This document shows positions 32,914 to 42,842 of a stretch of DNA of 64,000 nt, in pieces (within the stretch, counting starts at the first letter, position 1; each line of letters starts with the position of its first letter). Both the position numbers and the translations under genes were made by a program. The stretch comes from Pedobacter paludis (GTDB lineage: Bacteria; Bacteroidota; Bacteroidia; Sphingobacteriales; Sphingobacteriaceae), in contig NZ_QGNY01000005.1 of the NCBI RefSeq assembly GCF_003173575.1, forward strand, positions 372,001 to 436,000, read 5' to 3'. The notes below the pieces were generated by a model, which saw only the letters and a program-made list of their open reading frames with translations, was not told the origin of the DNA and made no database searches.

Positions 32914-35900
32914 ATGAAGAAAATTTTACTCGCCATTGCGCTGGTATTTTCTACTACAATTCTGTTTGCACAACAATCTACGTTTCCTGTAAATGGTTCT
33001 TATGATACAAGACCAGGCCTGTATGCGTTTACCAATGCAACAATTGTAGTTAATGCCAACCAAACCCTAACAAATGCTACCCTTTTAATAAAAGGCCAAA
33101 CCATTCAAGCCGTTGGCGCCGGTTTAGCTGTGCCTAAAGGTTATGTGGTTATCGATTTAAAAGGCAAATTTGTATACCCGTCTTTAGTTGATGCCTTTAC
33201 AAGCTATGGTTTACCGGAAACAGCTTCGCCAACTCGCAGTTTTGGCGGTGGCGGCGGAGGTAATCGCCAGTCAATTTTTGTATCAACCAAAAAAGGTGCT
33301 TTCGGCTGGAATGAAGCCATTAGACCCGAAACTCAGGTAAAAACCATTTTTTCTGTTGATGGCAAGAAAGCCGATGAACTGCGTAAAGTTGGGTTCGGTA
33401 GTGTAAACGTAATTAACCGCGATGGAATTGCCCGTGGAACTTCTGCGGCGGTAACCTTAAATGAGGGATCAGATAATAATGTGTTCTTAAAAGATCAGAC
33501 CGCAGCCAATTATTCGTTTAACAAAGGAACATCATCAAACGATTATCCAACTTCATTAATGGGTTCCATCGCTTTGCTTCGCCAAACTTATTACGATTTA
33601 CAGTGGTATGGCAAACAGAAAGAGGAATATAACATCTCACTGGATGAATTTGGAAAGCAACAGGATTTACCTCAAATTTTTGAGGTGGATGGTTGGCAAA
33701 GTGTTCTACGTGCTGATAAAATTGGAAAAGAATTCGGCAAAAAATACATCATCAAATCTACCGGAGACGAATATCAGCGCATAAACGAAGTTAAAGCTAC
33801 AGGTGCAACCTTGATTATTCCATTGGCTTTTCCAAAAGCATACGATGTTGAAGATCCGGCTGAGGCCAGAAATGTAAGTTTAACCCAAATGAAAGGTTGG
33901 GAAATGGCGCCAACAAATGCTGCAGCCTTAGAAAAAGCTGGAGTTAAATTCGCCTTAACCGCTTTTGGTTTAGAAAACAGTCGCGATTTTTGGGCAAACA
34001 TTCGCACTGCGATAGAAAATGGCTTAACCGAAAAACAAGCATTACAATCTGTAACTGAGATTCCTGCTTCTATTTTAGGCATTAGCGATAAAGTAGGCTC
34101 GATTGAAAAAGGCAAAGTAGCCAACTTCTTAATCTCATCTGATAACCTATTCAAAAACGGAAATATCATTTTCGAAAACTGGGTACAAGGCAAGCGCTAC
34201 ATTGTTAATAAAATGGATGTTAGCGATGTTCGTGGCACATATAACTTAAATGTTGATGGCGTTGGAGCGCTAACGCTGAAAATTACAGGAACATCTGGTG
34301 GCTCAATTGCGGCCATTGAAAGAACCGGCGTAGATAGCGTTAAAACAACGGCAACATTTAGCAGAAACGGAGATTGGGTTAGCATCAATTTCAATCTAAA
34401 GAAAAATCCGAAAGGGGATGTTCGCTTAAGCGGTTATTTAACCTCTGCCAATCCTCTAACATTTAAGGGCGAGTCTGCATTATCAGACGGAACAATAGGA
34501 AAATTCACCGCAACTTATAAAGAGCCGGCAAAAGAAATGCCTAAGCGTGATGAACCTAAACCAAGTTTAGCCGTTGGGCCTGTTATTTATCCCTTTACAG
34601 CTTTCGGCACCGCCGAATTGCCAAAACAAGAAACCGTTCTAATTAAAAATGGAACCATCTGGACGAACGAAAAAGACGGAATTTTACAGAATGCCGACAT
34701 CCTTTTAGAAAACGGAAAAATAAAGGCAATTGGTAAAAATTTATCGGCAGGTAGTGCTAAAGTAATTGATGCTACAGGCAAACATGTTACAACAGGAATT
34801 ATTGATGAGCACTCGCATATCGCCGCAAATGGAATTAACGAAGGTGCGCAATCTGTATCTTCAGAGGTTCGCATGGGCGATATTATTAATCCTGAAGACG
34901 TAAATATTTATCGCCAGTTGGCCGGAGGGGTTACTACTTCTCAAATTTTACACGGCTCGGCAAATCCAATCGGAGGTCAGTCTCAATTGATTAAATTACG
35001 TTGGGGCAAATCTGCCGAAGAACTAAAATTTGCTGGTGCCGATGGGTTTATCAAATTTGCCTTAGGCGAAAACGTTAAGCAAAGTAATTTTGGTACTGGT
35101 GCCCGTTTCCCTGTTACCCGTATGGGCGTAGAACAAACCTATGTAGATGAATTTACGCGTGCAAAGGAATACGAAAAAGCAATGGCTGTTAAAGGCAACT
35201 CCGTTCGCAGAGATCTAGAGTTGGATGCAATTGTAGAAATTCTCAACAATAAAAGATTCATTACCTGCCACTCCTATGTACAAAGTGAAATCAATATGTT
35301 AATACATGTTGCAGATAGCCTTGGCTTTAAAATCAACACATTTACACACATTTTAGAAGGTTATAAGGTAGCCGATAAAATGAAAGCTCATAATATTGCA
35401 GGTTCTACCTTCTCTGATTGGTGGGCGTATAAAAACGAAGTTGCAGAAGCAATCCCTTACAACGGGAAAATTATGCACAACGTAGGCATTACCACCGCCT
35501 TTAACTCTGATGATGCCGAAATGGCTCGTCACTTAAATCAAGAGGCAGGAAAATCTATTCTTTATGGAAATGTTCCAGAAGAAGAAGCCTTGAAATTGGT
35601 TACATTAAATCCGGCTAAAATGCTTCATATTGACGGCAAGGTTGGAAGTTTAAAAGTTGGTAAAGATGCTGATGTTGTAATCTGGTCGGCTAACCCACTT
35701 TCCATTTATGCAAAGGCAGAAAAAACTTTTGTAGATGGAATTGCTTATTGGGATATTGAAAGAGATGCTCAGGTAATGAAAGCACAACAGGTAGAAAAAG
35801 CCCGATTGATCCAAAAAATGTTAGATAGCAAAAGTAAAGGCAGTCGCACGCAACGCCCAATGGGAGATGCGCCGCGTTTATTCAATTGCGAAACTTTAGA

Positions 35901-35943
35901 TAATTATTCAGCAGAATTAACCGAAAAAGAACATGCACACTAA
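32914..35943 (+). CDS. Exported double-module amidohydrolase
   Basis: The protein has 1009 residues with a signal peptide (MKKILLAIALVFSTTILFAQ). Two amidohydrolase modules are fused. In the first (residues ~25-430) the metal-binding HxH is missing: the expected place reads YPSLVDAFTSYG. The second (~560-990) has a full set: His633 and His635 in DEHSH, His786 in TCHSY, His812 in FTHILEG and Asp866 in FNSDDAEM. Both modules end with a GKDADV- or GKVANF-type strand. Only the C-terminal module should be catalytic; substrate unknown (peptide- or amide-type bonds in this superfamily). It is followed at one base spacing by a related gene. Confidence 0.88.
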   Translation: MKKILLAIALVFSTTILFAQQSTFPVNGSYDTRPGLYAFTNATIVVNANQTLTNATLLIKGQTIQAVGAGLAVPKGYVVIDLKGKFVYPSLVDAFTSYGLPETASPTRSFGGGGGGNRQSIFVSTKKGAFGWNEAIRPETQVKTIFSVDGKKADELRKVGFGSVNVINRDGIARGTSAAVTLNEGSDNNVFLKDQTAANYSFNKGTSSNDYPTSLMGSIALLRQTYYDLQWYGKQKEEYNISLDEFGKQQDLPQIFEVDGWQSVLRADKIGKEFGKKYIIKSTGDEYQRINEVKATGATLIIPLAFPKAYDVEDPAEARNVSLTQMKGWEMAPTNAAALEKAGVKFALTAFGLENSRDFWANIRTAIENGLTEKQALQSVTEIPASILGISDKVGSIEKGKVANFLISSDNLFKNGNIIFENWVQGKRYIVNKMDVSDVRGTYNLNVDGVGALTLKITGTSGGSIAAIERTGVDSVKTTATFSRNGDWVSINFNLKKNPKGDVRLSGYLTSANPLTFKGESALSDGTIGKFTATYKEPAKEMPKRDEPKPSLAVGPVIYPFTAFGTAELPKQETVLIKNGTIWTNEKDGILQNADILLENGKIKAIGKNLSAGSAKVIDATGKHVTTGIIDEHSHIAANGINEGAQSVSSEVRMGDIINPEDVNIYRQLAGGVTTSQILHGSANPIGGQSQLIKLRWGKSAEELKFAGADGFIKFALGENVKQSNFGTGARFPVTRMGVEQTYVDEFTRAKEYEKAMAVKGNSVRRDLELDAIVEILNNKRFITCHSYVQSEINMLIHVADSLGFKINTFTHILEGYKVADKMKAHNIAGSTFSDWWAYKNEVAEAIPYNGKIMHNVGITTAFNSDDAEMARHLNQEAGKSILYGNVPEEEALKLVTLNPAKMLHIDGKVGSLKVGKDADVVIWSANPLSIYAKAEKTFVDGIAYWDIERDAQVMKAQQVEKARLIQKMLDSKSKGSRTQRPMGDAPRLFNCETLDNYSAELTEKEHAH

Positions 35944-35944
35944 C

Positions 35945-37255
35945 ATGAAAAATTACTTATTTAGTCTGGCTTTATCGGCATCTAGCCTGATGTGTTTTGC
36001 ACAAGCAAACATATCGCCAGCACCAAAGCAAAGCAAAACCATCGCCATTACCGGCTCAACCATACATATTGGAAACGGAACTGTAATCGAAAACGGAACC
36101 ATCCTTTTCGGAAATGGAAAAATTATATCGGTTAGAGCCGATGGTCAGGTACCACAGGATGATGTGGTTAAAATCAATGCAACAGGAAAACACATCTATC
36201 CTGGTTTTATTGCAGCAACCACCAATTTAGGTTTGGTAGAAATCGAAGCTGTTAAGGCAACATTGGATTTTCAGGAAATTGGTGATTTCAATTCGCATAT
36301 TAGATCTATTGTAGCGTACAATACCGATTCTAAAGTACCCGCCACTTTAAGAAGCAATGGCATTTTAATGGCTCAGCCAACACCACAAGGCGGAACGGTT
36401 TCTGGCAGTTCTTCAGTTGTTCAGTTAGATGCCTGGAACTGGGAAGATGCCGCACTAAGAAAGGATGATGCCATGCACATGACCTGGCCGGTTACACCAC
36501 GTTTTAGAGGTGGTTTTGGTGGTGGCGGAAGATTTCAGACTTCACCAGAATTATTGGCCGAACGAACTCAAACTGCAATTGCACAACTGAATACTTTCTT
36601 TGCAGAAGCCAAAGCTTATTCGGAAATGGGCAAACCTGAAGTAATCAATACCCGTTTTGAAGCCATGAAAAGAGTTTTCTCCGGAGATGAAAAATTATTT
36701 ATCGCAGCAGAAAGCCAAAAGGATATTGTTGCTGCCGTAAACTTTGGCAAGAAGTTCGGTATTACCCCTGTAATTACCGGTGCTGATGAAGCTTATCTGA
36801 TTATCGATTTCTTAAAAGAAAACAACATCACATTAGTGGTAAAACAACCTCATGCTTTACCAAATAATATTGATGATGATGTGAATATGCCTTATAAAAA
36901 CGCAGCTGTTTTAGCAAATGCAGGTTTAAATGTTGTTTTAAGCATCGATGGTTATTGGCAGCAGCGCAACCTTCCGTTTATGGCGGGTACCGTTACCGCT
37001 TGGGGTTTGGATAAAGAAAAAGCACTATCTACCATTACCTTAAACGCCGCCAAAGCAATGGGAATTGATAAAACCACGGGAAGTATTGAAACTGGAAAAG
37101 ATGCAACTTTCTTCATCTCTGCTGGCGATGCTTTGGATATGAGAACAAACAAAGTTGAGCAGGCTTTTATTCAAGGAAGAGACATCAATCTCGATAATTT
37201 GCACAAACAGTTAGATAAAAAATTCAGCGATAAATACACTGCTGATAAAAAATAG
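35945..37255 (+). CDS. Exported amidohydrolase-like protein lacking HxH
   Basis: The protein has 436 residues from the ATG at 35945; a Met four codons earlier overlaps the preceding gene. It has a signal peptide (MKNYLFSLALSASSLMCFAQ). The fold matches the amidohydrolase family (GKHIYPGFIAATTNLGLVE; TGSIETGKDATFFIS), but the HxH position reads AATTNLG, as in the inactive first module of the neighbour. It may be a structural or binding partner of the 1009-residue protein. The pair is followed by a terminator. Confidence 0.85.
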   Translation: MKNYLFSLALSASSLMCFAQANISPAPKQSKTIAITGSTIHIGNGTVIENGTILFGNGKIISVRADGQVPQDDVVKINATGKHIYPGFIAATTNLGLVEIEAVKATLDFQEIGDFNSHIRSIVAYNTDSKVPATLRSNGILMAQPTPQGGTVSGSSSVVQLDAWNWEDAALRKDDAMHMTWPVTPRFRGGFGGGGRFQTSPELLAERTQTAIAQLNTFFAEAKAYSEMGKPEVINTRFEAMKRVFSGDEKLFIAAESQKDIVAAVNFGKKFGITPVITGADEAYLIIDFLKENNITLVVKQPHALPNNIDDDVNMPYKNAAVLANAGLNVVLSIDGYWQQRNLPFMAGTVTAWGLDKEKALSTITLNAAKAMGIDKTTGSIETGKDATFFISAGDALDMRTNKVEQAFIQGRDINLDNLHKQLDKKFSDKYTADKK

Positions 37256-37276
37256 GTTAACACATCCTTAACACCG

Positions 37277-37312
37277 AACGGCCAATATTAAATTATTGGC
37301 CGTTTTTTATTT
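37277..37312 (+). terminator. Terminator after the amidohydrolase pair
   Basis: AACGGCCAATA pairs exactly with TATTGGCCGTT across six bases, then TTTTATTTT. Confidence 0.92.
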
Positions 37313-37425
37313 TAACATCAGCTCAAAAACCCTCAAATTGTAAACCGTTTAATAATATAAAGTCAAATTTCAGTTAACACTACAACAACATCTTTGCGGT
37401 CAGATAACAAATCAAAAAACTGATC

Positions 37426-40400
37426 ATGATGAAAAATTTACTAATAGCATTATTGCTATTGTTTTGCTTTACCAGTAACTCGGTATTTGCACAAACAACT
37501 CAAGCATCCATATCTGGAACGGTTACGGATGAAGCTAAGAAACCAGTTCCCGGGGTTTCGGTTCAAATTAGAAATGAATCAACAGGTTTTACAACAAAAA
37601 CTTCAACCAATGCAAATGGAGAATATATTTTTAAAGAACTTCCATTGGGCGGACCTTACACTGTAAAAGCCGCTTATATTGGTTTCGGGGAGCAAACCAG
37701 AACAGGTTTTATGCTAAACCAAGGTGATGTTGTAAAAGTGGGCATCAAAATGCAAGAGGCTTCCCAAAGCTTAGATGCGGTTCAAGTTACAGGCTCATCT
37801 TTAAAAAATAAGGTTCAAAACTTTGGTGCTTCTACAGAAATTTCAGCCAAAACAATGAATCAATTGCCAGTAAATGGCCGAAACTTTTCCAACTTGATGG
37901 ACTTATCCCCACTAAGTCGCGGTGGCGGAATTTCTGGCCAGCTGGGCTCATCCACAAATTACACCATTGATGGTATGAATGCCAAAAACCCAACCTCTGC
38001 CGGATCTACAACAAGCAGAAGCGGTGCGCCTTATTCTATTTCTATGGAGGCAGTTCGCGAATTTAAAGTGGTAACCAATCAATACGATGTTACTTATGGA
38101 AGAGCAGGCGGTGGAACAGTAAGTGCGGTTACCAAATCGGGAACAAATACTTTAAGCGGAAGTGCCTTTGGCTATGGCCGTGCAGATTGGTTAGCTAGTC
38201 GTTATGACATTAGAGGCGTAAAACGCGATAACGATTTCTCTACCTATCAATATGGTTTTACCTTAGGTGGACCGATCATTAAAGATAAATTGCACTATTT
38301 TGTGGGCTGGGATCACCAAAAAGATTCTCGCCCTTTAATCATTGCAGATATTAACGGCCCGGCAGATGAAGCCAGATTCAGAATTACAAATGCTACACTT
38401 GCTAACTTCTTATCTATCGCTCAAACTAAGTATGGTGTTGCAAATTCACCTCAATACGGATCTTTCGAAAAGAAACGTGGATCGGATGCTGCATTTGCCC
38501 GTTTAGACTGGCAGATTAACAGCAGTAATTTATTAACCGTTCGTGATAACTATACCAATGATAGAAATCCATTAGGTTTAGCCGATAATACGACGATAAA
38601 TTTTTACGAAAGTTACGGTAACGATAAAAACGTTGATAACAGCTTATTGGCTACATTACGTTCAACCATTAACAGCAAGGTTACAAACGAATTGAAGTTT
38701 CAGCATTTATATACTTTTCAGGCCAGTACTCAGAATGATCAGTTAACGGGTGCAATTCCCAGAGCAATTGTGAGTAATGTTCCTTCTACTTTGTCTGATG
38801 GAACAACTGCAACAACGGCCATTCAAATTGGTGGTCACCGTTTTGGGCAAGAAGGTTTTACCAATAACGTTTTCCAATTGGTAGATAACTTTTATTACAA
38901 TACCGATAAAGTAAAATATACTTTCGGGGTTGATGTAATGTACACCAAAGCTAAATCTCTTTATGGTAGCGAAGTAAATGGCCGATTTGAATACACCAAT
39001 ACCGGAACAGCTATTTCTTCAGTACAAAATTTCAATAATTTAATCGCAAATAGATTCTATCGAGAAGTACCTTTGGTTGCCGATCCAACCGTTAAAGCCA
39101 ACATTTGGAATTCTGCAATTTACGGACAAATGCAAACTAAGCTTGCTAAAGGATTAGACATCATTGCTGGTTTACGTTTAGATTACAGCTCTTATCCAAA
39201 ATCGCCATTAAACCAAACTTTATTTGATGAATTGGGCGTAAGAACAGATTACGAGTTGAAGCAATTTTTGGTTCAGCCAAGGGTTCAGTTAAACTGGGAC
39301 ATCAACGAGGATAGAACTGATTTTGTACGCTTCGGAGCTGGAATTTTTGGATCGGATGTAAACAACTACGTAACCATAAACAACTTAACGTTCGATGGTA
39401 AGCACTTAGCTACAGTTGATGTTTTTGGAGCCGATGTACCAACCCCAAATTTTATTGGATACAGAAATGGTACTGTTGCAACGCCAAGCTTAACAGCATT
39501 GCAACTTCCAACAATCAATACCTATGCCGAGGATGCTAAAATTCCTGTGGTTTACAAAGCCAACTTATCATACAGTAAATTAATTACCGATAAATTAAAG
39601 GTAGGCATAACAGGTTACGCAACTTTAGGCCGCAACAACTATATGTATGTAGATAGAAACATGGTTGCAAATCCATTTTTTACGCTACCTAACGAGGGTG
39701 ATAGAGGTGTTTTTGTACCTACAGTTAATGCAAGCAACGGTGTGGCCGATTGGAAAACAGGTAGAATTAGCAATAAATTCGGACGCGTACTGGAGTTAAA
39801 CAGCAAAGGAAAAGTCAATCAGTTTGCAGTTGTTTTAGATGCAACCTGGAACTACTTTAAAGACGGAGAAATTTCTGCCAGTTATACCTGGAACGATACG
39901 AAAGACAATACATCTTTTAATGGAAACGTGGCTAACTCTGCCACATTATCACTTCCGGTTAAAGACGACCCAAGAAATTTAAGTAACGTAACATATTCTG
40001 ATAACCATTTCAGAACTAAGGTTGTTATTTACGGAACATTACCTACTTTCTTTGGTGTTACCGTAGGCGTTAGATATTCTGGAATTGGCGGTACGCGCTA
40101 CAGCTTATTGGCAGGTGGAAACATCAACGGGGATTTCGTAACTACAAACGATTTGGCCTTCATTTTCGATAGATATAACACAAGCATTCCTGCGAATATC
40201 CGTACAGGTTTACAAACCTTGTTGGATAATCCTGATGCAAGCCAGAGCTTAAAAGATTACATCACAAAATACTCTGGTCAAATTGCTCAGCGTAATGGCG
40301 GGATTAATGATTTCTTCGGTATTGTAGATTTAAGGGTGAGCAAAAAATTCAGATTCGCCAAAAAACATAGTATTGAACTTTCTGGAGATATTTTCAACCT

Positions 40401-40581
40401 TGGCAACTTGTTGAACAAGAAATGGGGCGTAAACGAAACTTTGGGTAACCAAGCATTATATGCAGTTTCTGGTTTCGATAATACAACCAAAGCATTTACC
40501 TACCGCGTAAACAACTCGGGAGTTGTTACACCATCAGGCAACCCTTGGCAAATGCAAATTGGTTTGCGTTACGGGTTCTAA
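37426..40581 (+). CDS. TonB-dependent receptor, Oar-like
   Basis: The protein has 1051 residues. After a signal peptide (cleavage near SVFAQ) comes a carboxypeptidase-regulatory-like domain (ASISGTVTDEAKKPVPGVSV), a plug (STEISAKTMNQLPVNGRNFS, GSSTNYTIDGMNA) and a large beta-barrel ending in WQMQIGLRYGF. No SusD partner is encoded nearby, which fits the Oar-like group rather than a polysaccharide (SusC/D) system. Imported substrate unknown; the adjacent amidohydrolases suggest peptide-like material (inference). It is closed by a strong terminator. Confidence 0.92.
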   Translation: MMKNLLIALLLLFCFTSNSVFAQTTQASISGTVTDEAKKPVPGVSVQIRNESTGFTTKTSTNANGEYIFKELPLGGPYTVKAAYIGFGEQTRTGFMLNQGDVVKVGIKMQEASQSLDAVQVTGSSLKNKVQNFGASTEISAKTMNQLPVNGRNFSNLMDLSPLSRGGGISGQLGSSTNYTIDGMNAKNPTSAGSTTSRSGAPYSISMEAVREFKVVTNQYDVTYGRAGGGTVSAVTKSGTNTLSGSAFGYGRADWLASRYDIRGVKRDNDFSTYQYGFTLGGPIIKDKLHYFVGWDHQKDSRPLIIADINGPADEARFRITNATLANFLSIAQTKYGVANSPQYGSFEKKRGSDAAFARLDWQINSSNLLTVRDNYTNDRNPLGLADNTTINFYESYGNDKNVDNSLLATLRSTINSKVTNELKFQHLYTFQASTQNDQLTGAIPRAIVSNVPSTLSDGTTATTAIQIGGHRFGQEGFTNNVFQLVDNFYYNTDKVKYTFGVDVMYTKAKSLYGSEVNGRFEYTNTGTAISSVQNFNNLIANRFYREVPLVADPTVKANIWNSAIYGQMQTKLAKGLDIIAGLRLDYSSYPKSPLNQTLFDELGVRTDYELKQFLVQPRVQLNWDINEDRTDFVRFGAGIFGSDVNNYVTINNLTFDGKHLATVDVFGADVPTPNFIGYRNGTVATPSLTALQLPTINTYAEDAKIPVVYKANLSYSKLITDKLKVGITGYATLGRNNYMYVDRNMVANPFFTLPNEGDRGVFVPTVNASNGVADWKTGRISNKFGRVLELNSKGKVNQFAVVLDATWNYFKDGEISASYTWNDTKDNTSFNGNVANSATLSLPVKDDPRNLSNVTYSDNHFRTKVVIYGTLPTFFGVTVGVRYSGIGGTRYSLLAGGNINGDFVTTNDLAFIFDRYNTSIPANIRTGLQTLLDNPDASQSLKDYITKYSGQIAQRNGGINDFFGIVDLRVSKKFRFAKKHSIELSGDIFNLGNLLNKKWGVNETLGNQALYAVSGFDNTTKAFTYRVNNSGVVTPSGNPWQMQIGLRYGF

Positions 40582-40613
40582 ATAATCGGCTAAGTATCTT
40601 AGCTTAAAGTCAT

Positions 40614-40651
40614 AAAAAAAGGGAATGGATTTATATCCGTTCCCTTTTTTT
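40614..40651 (+). terminator. Bidirectional-type terminator after the TonB receptor
   Basis: A seven-A run, GGGAATGGAT, a four-base loop, ATCCGTTCCC and a seven-T run form a near-perfect stem (one G-T pair). Confidence 0.93.
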
Positions 40652-40680
40652 ATGTTTGTAAAACAAACAACAAAACTTTA

Positions 40681-42435
40681 ATGAACGTACTACTCAATTA
40701 CCTGAAGGGGCACAAATGGATTGTGGCTTTAGCTCTACTTCTTGCAGGCATAAATATCGGCTTTTCTTTAATGGACCCCTATTTTACAGGAAGGATCTTA
40801 GATTTGTACATTAACAAACGTAGTGCCTTTACCAGCAAAAGTGCCTACATCTGGGGTGCTTTGGGCTTTATTGGCTTAGCCATTGGCGCTGCTATGGTTT
40901 CAAGAATTGCAAAGAACTTTCAGGATTATTTTACCAGCGTAATTGTACAAAAGGTTGGTGCAAAAATGTATGCCGATGGATTACAGCACTCGCTAAAACT
41001 TCCCTATCAGGTATTCGAAGATCAGAGAAGTGGCGAAACTTTGGGCATTTTACAAAAGGTAAGATTGGATTCCGAAAAGTTCATCACCTCATTTATAAGT
41101 GTGCTTTTTGTAAGTCTAATTGGGATGGTTTTTGTAATCGTTTATTCGGTTTCCATTAGCTACAAAGTAACGCTTGTGTATTTCGCAGCCATTCCGATTA
41201 TCAGTTTCGTAAGCTGGTTTTTAAGCCGAAAAATTAAAACCATTCAACGTTCTATTGTTGGCGAAACTACTGCTTTGGCAGGCTCTACAACAGAATCGCT
41301 AAGAAACATAGAATTGGTAAAAAGCTTAGGCTTGGCCGATCAGGAAATAGAAAGACTAAACAAAACTACTTACAAAATTTTGGGTTTGGAGCTTAAAAAA
41401 GTAAAGTACGTGCGAAGCATGAGTTTTGTTCAGGGCACTACCGTAAACTTGGTAAGAAGCTCTATGATCGTGGTGCTCTTACTGCTAATTTTCGACAACA
41501 CGATTTCGCCAGGACAATACTTCTCTTTCTTATTTTATTCGTTCTTCCTTTTTGGCCCACTTCAAGAGCTTGGAAACGTAATCTTGGCTTGGAGAGAGGC
41601 CGAAGTTTCATTAGGCAACTTTAAAAAGATTTTAACCACGCCTGTCGATAAAAAACCGGCAAATCCAATCTCAATTAAAAAAATTAAAGAATTAACCTTT
41701 AAATCGGTCAGTTTTAAACACCTTACTGCAAACAGAAATGCGCTGGAAAATATTTCTTTCGATACCCATAACGGCCAAACCATTGCTTTCGTAGGCCCAT
41801 CTGGTTCCGGAAAATCTACATTGGTAAAACTATTAGTGGGTCTATATCCGGCTAAAGATGGAGAAATTTTATACAATGGAACCTCAAGCAACGACATCGA
41901 TTTAGATGCGTTACGCGAAAAAATTGGTTTCGTAACTCAGGATACTCAACTCTTTTCTGGTACGATAAGGGAAAACCTGTTGTTCGTAAATCCAAATGCT
42001 ACAGATGAAGAATGTTATAAAGTTTTAAATCAGGCCGCATGCCAAACCTTATTGGCAAGGGCAGACAAAGGTTTAGATTCTTTAATCGGAGAAGGTGGTG
42101 TAAAGGTTTCGGGCGGAGAGAAACAGCGTTTATCAATTGCTAGAGCTTTACTGCGCCAGCCAGATATCTTGGTTTTTGACGAAGCAACCTCTTCATTAGA
42201 TTCGATTACCGAAGAAGAAATTACCAAAACCATCCGTTCGGTTTCAGATTTAACCGATCACATCACCATTTTAATCGCTCACCGTTTATCAACCATTAAA
42301 CATGCAGATACCATTTACGTTTTAGAAAAAGGCCACATAATCGAACAAGGCACACATGAAGGACTAATTGCACAAAATGGTTTATATCAAGCCATGTGGC
42401 GCCAACAAATTGGCGAAAGAATTGTTGAAGCTTAA
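40681..42435 (+). CDS. ABC transporter, fused permease and ATPase (exporter type)
   Basis: The protein has 584 residues: six membrane helices (residues ~15-320), then an ATPase domain. Walker A is GPSGSGKST (372-380), the signature is VSGGEKQRLSIARALL and Walker B is DILVFDEATSSLD, followed by AHRLSTIKHAD. It is a half-transporter that works as a dimer to export lipids, peptides or drugs. No accessory genes indicate the substrate. A 71-residue membrane protein follows at 15 bp and is probably co-transcribed. Confidence 0.93.
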   Translation: MNVLLNYLKGHKWIVALALLLAGINIGFSLMDPYFTGRILDLYINKRSAFTSKSAYIWGALGFIGLAIGAAMVSRIAKNFQDYFTSVIVQKVGAKMYADGLQHSLKLPYQVFEDQRSGETLGILQKVRLDSEKFITSFISVLFVSLIGMVFVIVYSVSISYKVTLVYFAAIPIISFVSWFLSRKIKTIQRSIVGETTALAGSTTESLRNIELVKSLGLADQEIERLNKTTYKILGLELKKVKYVRSMSFVQGTTVNLVRSSMIVVLLLLIFDNTISPGQYFSFLFYSFFLFGPLQELGNVILAWREAEVSLGNFKKILTTPVDKKPANPISIKKIKELTFKSVSFKHLTANRNALENISFDTHNGQTIAFVGPSGSGKSTLVKLLVGLYPAKDGEILYNGTSSNDIDLDALREKIGFVTQDTQLFSGTIRENLLFVNPNATDEECYKVLNQAACQTLLARADKGLDSLIGEGGVKVSGGEKQRLSIARALLRQPDILVFDEATSSLDSITEEEITKTIRSVSDLTDHITILIAHRLSTIKHADTIYVLEKGHIIEQGTHEGLIAQNGLYQAMWRQQIGERIVEA

Positions 42436-42450
42436 ATAAAAGACTTCAAC

Positions 42451-42666
42451 ATGTTATTGGCACAAGTAGAAAGTAATCAAATCGCAATCATCATTATCCT
42501 AGCGGCTATCCTTTGGCTAGCGCTAATTTTGGCCGCACTGTTTCATATATCCAGAAACAACACTATGGGTTTCTCGGTAAAAGTGCTTTGGTTTATCATT
42601 ATCCTATTCGCACCATTTTTTGGATCGATTATTTATTTAATCTGGGGGAAGAATAAGAAGTTTTAA
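42451..42666 (+). CDS. PLDc_N-type small membrane protein
   Basis: The protein has 71 residues with two membrane helices. The second half (SVKVLWFIIILFAPFFGSII followed by YLIWGKNKKF) matches the N-terminal membrane domain of cardiolipin synthases (PLDc_N), here as a stand-alone protein. It is 15 bp after the ABC exporter. Its role is unknown; small PLDc_N proteins occur widely in Bacteroidota. Confidence 0.85.
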   Translation: MLLAQVESNQIAIIIILAAILWLALILAALFHISRNNTMGFSVKVLWFIIILFAPFFGSIIYLIWGKNKKF

Positions 42667-42723
42667 ATCTGGTTTTATTAAACTAGAAATTTGGAAAGCA
42701 AAAGCAGGAGTACTTTGGTCCAT

Positions 42724-42764
42724 TCCTGTCCCGCTGTACCTCCAAGCGCTATGAAAAATAGCGG
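42724..42764. repeat. TTTTTCAT-loop palindromic repeat, copy 2 (inverted)
   Basis: GTCCCGCT, a spacer, then CGCTAT-GAAAA-ATAGCG. Read on the minus strand this gives a stem with a TTTTC loop followed by GCGGGAC, like the copy at 22716-22754. Confidence 0.5.
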
Positions 42765-42842
42765 CTTTCCGTACCATCGGGTTTAGCCTGCAAAGCAATT
42801 CGATTTGTTTAAAGAGTTAGGTTGCAACCTCCATCAACTTGT

